From Lachnospiraceae bacterium UBA3332 (lineage in GTDB: Bacteria; Bacillota; Clostridia; Lachnospirales; Lachnospiraceae), in assembly GCA_002361095.1 (NCBI GenBank), contig DERU01000278.1, positions 1 to 6,257 on the forward strand: a DNA stretch of 6,257 nt. The letters are read 5' to 3'. The translations under genes were made by a program, and so were the position numbers. Shown piece after piece: positions 1 through 4,640 of the stretch; positions within the stretch are counted from its first letter, which is position 1; each line of letters begins with the position of its first letter. Under the pieces are notes generated by a model. It ran no database searches. It had not been told where the DNA came from and worked only from the letters and a program-made list of their open reading frames with translations.

Positions 1-857
1 GCGGACCGGGCGGAAGCGGCGGCGGACGGCTGCGCATATTGGGCAGGGCTGCTTGCGAAGGTTTTCTTATACATACGGTAAAAGTGGGCATAGCTGTTGA
101 AACCGGCGTTGCCGCTGGCTTCCAAAAGCGTCTGTCCCCTGCCGTGCAGTTCCCGCGCCAGCAGCAGCCTTTTATAATTGATGTAACGGTTGATGGTGTG
201 GCCGGTCACTTTTTTGAAAACGCGGCACATGTGGTACTTATTGATAAAAAATTCTGCGGACAGCCGGTCCAGGGTCAGTTCTGCAGTCAGGTTTTCGTTG
301 ATATAGAGCAGGATATTGTTAATCTGCTCATCTGCCGCCACGGGGGCGGTCAGCGGTTCCCGCACCTGGTTGAGCAGATACAGAAATTCCAGCAGGACGC
401 ATTTGGCAATTTTATATGCGCCGTCCTTCAGGTAACGGTTGATTTTCATGATCAGCCGGTACATTTCCCGGTCCACGATTCCTGCCGGGATCTGGCAGTC
501 TTTTCCCAACGACCGGTTTAAAAATACTGCTTCCAACTCTTCACAGCCGTTGTCCTTAAAGAACGCCAGCGGGATGTGGATGACCACGCGGGAATATTTT
601 TCGGAGGAAAGAAAGTAGTTGTGGTGCATTTCCAGGGGACGGGCGATATAGATATCATGGGGGTGGGAACGGTAAATATTTCCCTCAATGTGAAATTCCG
701 CGTTGCCTGTCAGAAAGAGGACGATTTCATAACAGTCGTCATGGTTATGGAGCCGGAATTCTTCATTGTTGAGGGGCGTGTAATCTATAGTGTACACGTA
801 ATCGAAGCCGTAATGATATTCCCTGTCGTAAAAAGCGTTGATAATCTCGTCTACCAT
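1..857 (-). CDS. AraC-family transcriptional regulator, C-terminus cut by window edge
   Basis: DNA-binding regulator, probably the local activator or repressor of the divergent sugar-acid operon. Read on the minus strand from ATG 857-855, the frame stays open for 285 codons to the window edge, so only a few residues and the stop are missing if it has the usual 270-300 residues. Residues about 30-95 look like an AraC-type cupin sensor (LHNHDDCYEIVLFLTG, with H37, H39 and E44, then HPHDIYIARP). Residues about 176-275 form the AraC DNA-binding domain: first helix-turn-helix LTLDRLSAEFFINKYHMCRVFKKVTG (about 194-219), linker INRYINYKRLLLARELHG, second helix-turn-helix ending AGFNSYAHFYRMYKKTFASSPAQY (about 251-274). 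The visible tail after PAQY is rich in Ala and Ser (QPSAAASARS). The start is supported by GGAG at 867-864, six bases upstream. Family assignment is firm; the ligand is unknown, and control of the neighbouring genes is inferred from the divergent layout. Confidence 0.93.
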   Translation of the reverse strand, partial: MVDEIINAFYDREYHYGFDYVYTIDYTPLNNEEFRLHNHDDCYEIVLFLTGNAEFHIEGNIYRSHPHDIYIARPLEMHHNYFLSSEKYSRVVIHIPLAFFKDNGCEELEAVFLNRSLGKDCQIPAGIVDREMYRLIMKINRYLKDGAYKIAKCVLLEFLYLLNQVREPLTAPVAADEQINNILLYINENLTAELTLDRLSAEFFINKYHMCRVFKKVTGHTINRYINYKRLLLARELHGRGQTLLEASGNAGFNSYAHFYRMYKKTFASSPAQYAQPSAAASARS

Positions 858-871
858 ATTTTTCTCCGTTT

Positions 872-914
872 CTGCGCGGCTCTGTGCCCGGGCCAGGTTT
901 GTGCCTGCGCGGCT
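872..914. repeat. Ten-base direct repeat CTGCGCGGCT in the AraC leader
   Basis: CTGCGCGGCT occurs at 872-881 and 905-914, 33 bases apart, flanking two TGTGCC copies (883-888 and 900-905). Together with the dispersed repeat it makes the AraC 5' leader GC-rich and repetitive. No function is recognised. Confidence 0.4.
895..911. repeat. Dispersed repeat AGGTTTGTGYCTGCGCG, copy 1
   Basis: AGGTTTGTGCCTGCGCG lies in the 5' leader of the AraC gene, which transcribes the complementary strand. It matches 2181-2197 at 16 of 17 bases. Both copies are intergenic, which points to a short dispersed element or a shared regulatory or RNA-structure motif. Confidence 0.4.
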
Positions 915-937
915 TTTTGCGGCTGCCGTTTTTGTCC

Positions 938-966
938 ATTATAGTGCGGAAAGTCAAGATACGCAA
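938..966 (-). promoter_or_regulatory. Probable promoter of the AraC regulator
   Basis: On the minus strand there is a perfect -10 box TATAAT (943-938). Seventeen bases upstream is TTGCGT (966-961), which matches the first three bases of the -35 consensus. Transcription would start near 931, giving a leader of roughly 70 bases before the ATG at 857. A TTGACT at 957-952 is closer to the -35 consensus but sits only 8 bases from the -10, so it cannot pair with it. Confidence 0.55.
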
Positions 967-1001
967 TGTATTTGCCAATAAAGGATGAGAAAAATTGTCA
1001 A
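953..1001 (+). promoter_or_regulatory. Three direct repeats GYCAA, candidate AraC-type operator
   Basis: GTCAA (953-957), GCCAA (974-978) and GTCAA (997-1001) are in the same orientation, with start-to-start spacing of 21 and 23 bases, close to two helical turns. The last two extend to TTGYCAA (972-978 and 995-1001). AraC-family proteins commonly bind direct half-sites about 21 bases apart, so these are candidate operator half-sites in the divergent control region. The first overlaps the region between -35 and -10 of the regulator promoter, which would allow autoregulation. The repeated core is short, so chance is possible. Confidence 0.3.
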
Positions 1002-1009
1002 CAGTGGTG

Positions 1010-1015
1010 TAGAAT
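1010..1015 (+). promoter_or_regulatory. Possible -10 box of the plus-strand operon
   Basis: TAGAAT lies 44 bases before the first operon ATG and matches five of six -10 consensus bases. No recognisable -35 box sits 16-18 bases upstream, which would be compatible with an activator-dependent promoter. This is the best plus-strand candidate seen in the divergent region, but it is weak evidence alone. Confidence 0.3.
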
Positions 1016-1049
1016 GAAAGAAAACGTAACAGTACATCATATTTTTTTC

Positions 1050-1055
1050 GGAGGG
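1050..1055 (+). promoter_or_regulatory. Ribosome binding site of first oxidoreductase
   Basis: GGAGGG followed by AAAG and the ATG. It decides the start at 1060 in preference to the in-frame ATG at 1081. Confidence 0.75.
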
Positions 1056-1059
1056 AAAG

Positions 1060-2142
1060 ATGGCGGATAACAGAGACGGAATGAATTATGCACCCAAAGG
1101 GAAACCGGCTCCGGTGGTGAAACCGGGGGAATTTGTCATTGCGGCGATCGCGCTGGATCATGGGCACGTATACGGTATGTGCAACGGTCTGGTGGAAGCG
1201 GGGGCTACGTTGAAGTGGGTGTACGATGCGGATGCCAAAAAGGTGGAGCATTTTGTAAAAGAGTTTCCGGGTGTAAAAGCGGCGGACAGCGAGGCGGAGA
1301 TTTTGAACGATCCGGAAGTGAAGCTGGTCTGTTCGGCGGCGGTGACCAATTTACGGTGTGCGCTGGGAATCCGGGTGATGCAGGCGGGGAAGGATTATTT
1401 TACGGACAAAGCGCCGCTGACGTCGCTTGAACAGCTGGAGGCGGCCAAAGAGACGGTGCGGCAGACGGGCAGGAAATACATGGTCTATTACAGCGAGCGG
1501 CTGCACGTGGAGGCGGCGGTTTTTGCGGGACAGCTGATTGAGCAGGGCGCGATTGGCACGCCGATTCACATCGACGGGTTTGGTCCCCACCGGATCGGCG
1601 ATCCCAAAGGACGTCCGGACTGGTTTTATAAAAAGGAGCAGTACGGCGGGATTCTCTGCGACATCGGAAGCCACCAGATCGAGCAGTTTTTATTCTACTG
1701 CGGCGTAAAGGACGCGGTGGTAAAATACAGTGAGGTGGGCAATTACGGTCATCCGGATTATCCGGAACTGGAGGATTTCGGCGACGCGGTGCTGGTAGGG
1801 GACAACGGCGCGACCCAGCATTTCAGGGTGGACTGGTTTACGCCCGACGGGCTTTCCACCTGGGGGGACGGACGGACTTTTATCCTCGGAACGAAAGGGT
1901 ACATCGAACTGCGCAAATATGTGAATGTGGGGATGATGGACAAAACATCCAACCATGTTTTTTTGGTGAACCAGGACGGGGAACAGCATTTTGAGGTGAC
2001 GGGAAAAGTCGGGTATCCCTATTTTGGGCAGCTGATTTTAGACTGCATCCACCGCACGGAAAACGCCATGACACAGGAACACGCTTTCAAGGCGGCGGAA
2101 CTTTGCGTGCGCGCGCAGCTGCAGGCAGAAAGGATCAAATAA
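1060..2142 (+). CDS. Gfo/Idh/MocA-family NAD(P)-dependent oxidoreductase (first copy)
   Basis: Predicted cytoplasmic dehydrogenase or reductase of 360 residues, probably acting on a sugar, sugar acid or cyclitol; the substrate cannot be read from the sequence. An N-terminal Rossmann half begins after about 23 leading residues (FVIAAIALDHGHVYGM, 25-40). It lacks the usual GxGxxG glycine loop and has an H-rich version instead. FTDKAPLTSLEQL (114-126) carries the lysine equivalent to the family's EKP lysine (K117). The C-terminal half contains GGILCDIGSHQIEQF (196-210), where D201 and H205 occupy the family's D-x3-H catalytic positions. WFTPDGLSTWGDGRTFILGTKGYIEL (259-284) fits the C-terminal sheet that lines the substrate pocket. 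The chosen ATG has GGAGGG at 1050-1055 upstream; M8 (1081) has no comparable site. It is the first gene of the plus-strand cluster and is divergent from the AraC gene. Family is confident, exact reaction unknown. Confidence 0.9.
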   Translation: MADNRDGMNYAPKGKPAPVVKPGEFVIAAIALDHGHVYGMCNGLVEAGATLKWVYDADAKKVEHFVKEFPGVKAADSEAEILNDPEVKLVCSAAVTNLRCALGIRVMQAGKDYFTDKAPLTSLEQLEAAKETVRQTGRKYMVYYSERLHVEAAVFAGQLIEQGAIGTPIHIDGFGPHRIGDPKGRPDWFYKKEQYGGILCDIGSHQIEQFLFYCGVKDAVVKYSEVGNYGHPDYPELEDFGDAVLVGDNGATQHFRVDWFTPDGLSTWGDGRTFILGTKGYIELRKYVNVGMMDKTSNHVFLVNQDGEQHFEVTGKVGYPYFGQLILDCIHRTENAMTQEHAFKAAELCVRAQLQAERIK

Positions 2143-2155
2143 AGGGGTGGAAAGA

Positions 2156-2218
2156 TTGGGAATCAAAATTTTCAATCGCGAGGTTTGTGTCTGCGCGCTG
2201 CCTGGCACAAACCCGTAA
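2156..2218 (+). CDS. Possible 20-residue leader peptide
   Basis: A TTG at 2156 has a purine-rich AGGGGTGG at 2143-2150, five bases upstream, directly after the stop of the preceding gene. It opens a 20-codon frame ending at TAA 2216-2218. The peptide ends CVCALPGTNP and has two cysteines; it resembles nothing I recognise. The hairpin 2182-2213 lies inside the frame, so translation would melt it, as in a leader-peptide arrangement. A TTG start and the very small size make this weak: it may equally be non-coding spacer. Confidence 0.2.
   Translation: MGIKIFNREVCVCALPGTNP
2181..2197. repeat. Dispersed repeat AGGTTTGTGYCTGCGCG, copy 2
   Basis: AGGTTTGTGTCTGCGCG forms the left arm of hairpin 1 and part of its loop. 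It differs from copy 1 (895-911) at a single position. The opposite arm, GGCACAAACC (2204-2213), also appears in the AraC leader when that leader is read in its own sense direction (906-897). Confidence 0.4.
2182..2213 (+). promoter_or_regulatory. Intergenic hairpin 1 (GGTTTGTG / CACAAACC)
   Basis: GGTTTGTG (2182-2189) is exactly complementary to CACAAACC (2206-2213). One T-G wobble and one C-G pair extend the stem inward to ten pairs around a 12-base loop. No run of T follows, so it is not an intrinsic terminator. It may affect mRNA stability, processing or the relative output of the two oxidoreductases. Confidence 0.55.
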
Positions 2219-2232
2219 GCCATGTATGGCTT
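2217..2232 (+). promoter_or_regulatory. Intergenic hairpin 2 (AAGCCAT / ATGGCTT)
   Basis: A perfect seven-base inverted repeat separated by GT, effectively six pairs with a four-base loop, begins three bases after hairpin 1. It is followed by TGCGC rather than a T-run, so it is not a terminator. GCGC at 2234-2237 can also pair with GCGC at 2247-2250, placing a third weak helix just upstream of the GGAG at 2257-2260 that serves the next gene. Confidence 0.5.
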
Positions 2233-2266
2233 TGCGCAATAAAGCAGCGCGGAAATGGAGTGAAAA

Positions 2267-3430
2267 ATGATTCGTGTGGCAATAGTCGGCACAGGGGGAA
2301 TTGCGCATGCGCATATGGAGGGGCTGTTAACGTTTCCCGAAAGGTGCAGGGTGGTGGCGCTCTGTGATATTTACGAGGAGAAGGCGAAGGCTTTCCGGGA
2401 GGAATTTCATTTGGACTGTGCGGTTTTTGACAGCCACGGCAAAATGCTGGAGTCGGGAATCCCCATTGATCTGGTGCATGTATGCACGCCGCCCTATGTG
2501 CATGCGCAGATTGCCATCGACGCCATGAACCGGGGCTGCAATACGTTGGTGGAAAAGCCGATGGCCACCTGTCTGGAAGAGTGCGACGCCATGCTGGAGG
2601 CCGAAGAAAGAAATCATGTGGTCATGGCCTGCATTGCGCAGAACCGTTTCCGAAATGCTGTCTGGAAGTTGAAAAAAGTAGCGGACAGCGGTCTGACGGG
2701 CAAAATCTGCATGGCGGGAGTGGATTCCCTCTGGTGGAGGGGACACTGCTATTATGACCTTTGGTGGAGGGGAACCTGGGAAAAGGAAGGGGGCGGCCCT
2801 ACCTTAAACCATGCGGTACACCATATCGACATGCTCAACTGGATCGAGGGAAAACTGCCGGAGGAGGTCATGGCGATTTTAACCAATGTGATGCATGACA
2901 ACTCCGAGGTGGAGGATTTGTCCCTTGCCTGTATGCGTTACGGGGACGGCAGCGTGGCGCAGGTGACCAGTTCGGTGGTGCACCACGGGGAAGAACAGGG
3001 GATTGTCCTGCAGTGTGCGGACGCCAAAATATCGGTTCCCTGGCAGGTCAGGGCGGAAGTCAGCCAAAGCAACGGCTTTCCCAGGGAGGGCGGTAACAGG
3101 GAACTGACAGAGAAGATCGAAGCGTTTTATGCGTCCCTTCCCGATTTGCGCTACGAAGGGCATACCGGGGAGATCGACGATGTGCTGACTGCGCTGGAAC
3201 AAAAAAAGCGTCCCCTCATCACGGGGGTGGACGGCCGCAAAACGGTGGAACTGATTTCCGCCATTTATAAAGCCGGATGCCTGAAACAGTCCGTGCGCCT
3301 TCCCCTCCAAAAGGACGACGAATATTATCGCTTTGCGGGGATTTTGGAGCATGCGGTGCATTTTTATAAAAAGACGGCTTCCGTGGAAAATTTTGAAAAC
3401 GAAAGGATTACCCTGGGGAATTACCGGTAA
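2267..3430 (+). CDS. Gfo/Idh/MocA-family NAD(P)-dependent oxidoreductase (second copy)
   Basis: Predicted cytoplasmic sugar or sugar-acid oxidoreductase of 387 residues, only distantly similar to the first copy. The Rossmann start is classical: RVAIVGTGGIAHAHMEGL (3-20), with the glycine loop GTGGIA at 8-13 and D34 (ALCDIYEEKA) after the second strand. VEKPMA (95-100) is the family's signature, with K97 as the likely catalytic and cofactor-contacting lysine. WRGTWEKEGGGPTLNHAVHHIDML (167-190) aligns with the substrate-binding helix; H185 is the catalytic-type histidine and N181 takes the position often held by Asp. LWWRG occurs twice, at 155-159 and 165-169. The C-terminal tail (about 351-387, FYKKTASVENFENE) extends beyond the minimal fold. 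ATG 2267 follows GGAG (2257-2260) by six bases. It sits 124 bases after the first oxidoreductase and 92 before uxuA, in the same direction, consistent with one operon. Substrate unknown. Confidence 0.92.
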   Translation: MIRVAIVGTGGIAHAHMEGLLTFPERCRVVALCDIYEEKAKAFREEFHLDCAVFDSHGKMLESGIPIDLVHVCTPPYVHAQIAIDAMNRGCNTLVEKPMATCLEECDAMLEAEERNHVVMACIAQNRFRNAVWKLKKVADSGLTGKICMAGVDSLWWRGHCYYDLWWRGTWEKEGGGPTLNHAVHHIDMLNWIEGKLPEEVMAILTNVMHDNSEVEDLSLACMRYGDGSVAQVTSSVVHHGEEQGIVLQCADAKISVPWQVRAEVSQSNGFPREGGNRELTEKIEAFYASLPDLRYEGHTGEIDDVLTALEQKKRPLITGVDGRKTVELISAIYKAGCLKQSVRLPLQKDDEYYRFAGILEHAVHFYKKTASVENFENERITLGNYR

Positions 3431-3434
3431 TTTT

Positions 3435-3479
3435 TGCGGACAGCGCGCCGGGGCCTGTCTGCGGACAGGGTTTGCGGAC
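3435..3479 (+). promoter_or_regulatory. Intergenic structured element with alternative hairpins and TGCGGAC repeats
   Basis: TGCGGAC occurs three times (3435-3441, 3460-3466, 3473-3479). CCTGTC (3454-3459) pairs perfectly with GACAGG (3464-3469) around a TGCG loop. The same CTGTC (3455-3459) can instead pair with GACAG (3439-3443), so the two helices exclude each other. No T-run follows, so an intrinsic terminator is not supported. The element ends about 30 bases before the uxuA ribosome binding site. A role in uxuA expression is inference. Confidence 0.4.
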
Positions 3480-3510
3480 CGGTATCGGAGACGGCGGCTG
3501 ACGGCAGGAA

Positions 3511-3516
3511 AGGAGG
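3511..3516 (+). promoter_or_regulatory. Ribosome binding site of uxuA
   Basis: Perfect AGGAGG six bases before ATG 3523. It selects this ATG over the out-of-frame ATG at 3519 and the in-frame ATG at 3529. Confidence 0.8.
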
Positions 3517-3522
3517 AAATGA

Positions 3523-4602
3523 ATGGGAATGCAAATGTGTTTTCGCTGGTACGGCGAGGGAAACGACCGTATCGCGCTTTCGGATATCCGGCAGATCCCG
3601 GGCGTGACGGGGATTGTCTGGGCGCTTCATGATAAAATGCCCGGGGAGGTCTGGGAACCGGAAGAGATTGCAAAGGTACAAAAGCAGCTGGAGCCTTACG
3701 GGTTCCATATGGAGGTAGTGGAATCCGTCAACGTTCATGACGACATTAAGACGGGAAAGCCCTCCCGGGACGGCTATATCGAAAATTATATCCAAACCAT
3801 TCGGAACCTGTCCCGGTTTGGCGTCAAAGTGATCTGCTACAATTTTATGCCGGTTTTCGACTGGACGCGCACCGATTTGTTCCATCCGGTGGGGGACGGC
3901 TCCACGGCGCTGTATTACGAGGCGGAAAAAATCCATGACGATCCCAAGGAGATGGCGGATTATATCCTGCATAACTTAAACGGTATGACGTTTCCGGGCT
4001 GGGAACCGGAACGTATGGCCAGGCTGGACGAGTTGTTTGCGCAGTACCGTACGGTCACCAAGGAGGATTTGTGGGAAAACCTGCGGTATTTTCTGGAAAG
4101 GCTGATGCCGGTCTGTCATGAATGCGATATCCGGATGGCCATCCATATGGACGATCCGCCGTGGGATATTTTCGGGCTGCCCCGTCTTTTGGTGGATGCA
4201 AAATCCATAGACCGCTTTCTGTCCATGGTGGACGATCCGTACAACTGCCTGACCTTATGTACGGGCAGTCTTGGGGCCAATCCCCAAAATAATGTGGCGG
4301 ATATCGTGCGCAAACATTGCGGCCGCATTGCTTTTGCGCATATCCGCAACGTGAAGCATTTTCCCAACGGGGATTTCTCGGAGGCCAGTCACCGGGACTG
4401 CGACGGCGACACAGGCATTTTGGAGATTGTCAAGGCGTTTCATGACGGCGGCTTTACGGGATATATCCGTCCCGACCACGGCAGACACCTTTGGGGGGAA
4501 GGGCCGGGAAACGTCCGTCCCGGCTATGGGCTGTATGACCGGGCCCTGGGGATCATGTATCTTTGGGGGATCTGGGATATGCTGGACAAATTGGAAGGCT
4601 GA
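3523..4602 (+). CDS. uxuA: Mannonate dehydratase
   Basis: Dehydrates D-mannonate to 2-keto-3-deoxy-D-gluconate in cytoplasmic hexuronate catabolism; the family uses Mn2+ or Fe2+ in a TIM-barrel of the xylose-isomerase-like type. The 359 residues match the short UxuA form typical of Firmicutes rather than the roughly 394-residue E. coli form. Family-typical blocks are MCFRWYGEGNDRIALSDIRQIPGVTGIV near the start (5-32), GIVWALHDKMPGEVW (30-44), VICYNFMPVFDWTRTDL (103-119), MAIHMDDPPWDIFGLPR (205-221), LTLCTGSLGANPQN (243-256), IAFAHIRNVKH (269-279) and YIRPDHGRHLWGE (314-326). By family pattern, candidate metal ligands are H208, C246, H273 and D318, with H319 and a downstream tyrosine (Y335 or Y338) as candidate acid/base residues; these were assigned by motif, not by alignment. 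No truncation or frameshift is seen. It is followed 38 bases later by the uxuB-like gene, its usual pathway partner. Confidence 0.97.
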   Translation: MGMQMCFRWYGEGNDRIALSDIRQIPGVTGIVWALHDKMPGEVWEPEEIAKVQKQLEPYGFHMEVVESVNVHDDIKTGKPSRDGYIENYIQTIRNLSRFGVKVICYNFMPVFDWTRTDLFHPVGDGSTALYYEAEKIHDDPKEMADYILHNLNGMTFPGWEPERMARLDELFAQYRTVTKEDLWENLRYFLERLMPVCHECDIRMAIHMDDPPWDIFGLPRLLVDAKSIDRFLSMVDDPYNCLTLCTGSLGANPQNNVADIVRKHCGRIAFAHIRNVKHFPNGDFSEASHRDCDGDTGILEIVKAFHDGGFTGYIRPDHGRHLWGEGPGNVRPGYGLYDRALGIMYLWGIWDMLDKLEG

Positions 4603-4624
4603 AGGCTGTTATATGGATTTTGGA

Positions 4625-4639
4625 AGAGGAGTGCAGGGG
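4625..4639 (+). promoter_or_regulatory. Ribosome binding region deciding the uxuB-like start
   Basis: AGAGGAG (4625-4631) lies nine bases before ATG 4641, with AGGGG (4635-4639) immediately before it. The frame is open upstream to a TTG at 4563 inside uxuA, but that start would overlap uxuA by 40 bases and has no comparable site, and the extra residues do not look like the family's N-terminus. Confidence 0.7.
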
Positions 4640-4640
4640 C

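Noticed and set aside
1..34. Similarity of the left edge (GCGGACCGG...CGGCGGCG GACGGC) to 3475-3509
   Set aside because: Only short GC-rich blocks agree, with gaps; at the left edge this is coding sequence for the AraC tail, so chance composition explains it.
763..939. Minus-strand frame starting at ATG 939 (basic peptide, KNGSRKKPRRHKPGPG...)
   Set aside because: It overlaps the AraC gene out of frame, its ATG lies inside the TATAAT box, and the composition is that of a shadow frame.
39..944. Plus-strand open frames opposite the AraC gene
   Set aside because: The complementary frame gives a complete AraC cupin and two helix-turn-helix motifs; the plus frames show no family features.
1015..1031. 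Possible CcpA (cre) site around GAAAACGTAACA
   Set aside because: It matches the central CG and the left half only; the right half fails at several consensus positions.
2182..2240. Intrinsic terminator after the first oxidoreductase
   Set aside because: The hairpins are clear, but neither is followed by a run of T, and the downstream gene shares direction and context.
2807..2823. Loss of catalytic Asp (N181) in the second oxidoreductase as a sign of inactivation
   Set aside because: Asn at this position is common in Gfo/Idh/MocA members with the GGG...N...H pattern, and K97 and H185 are intact.
4563..4640. Upstream in-frame TTG start for the uxuB-like gene
   Set aside because: It would overlap uxuA, lacks a ribosome binding site, and adds residues not typical of the family; ATG 4641 is well supported.
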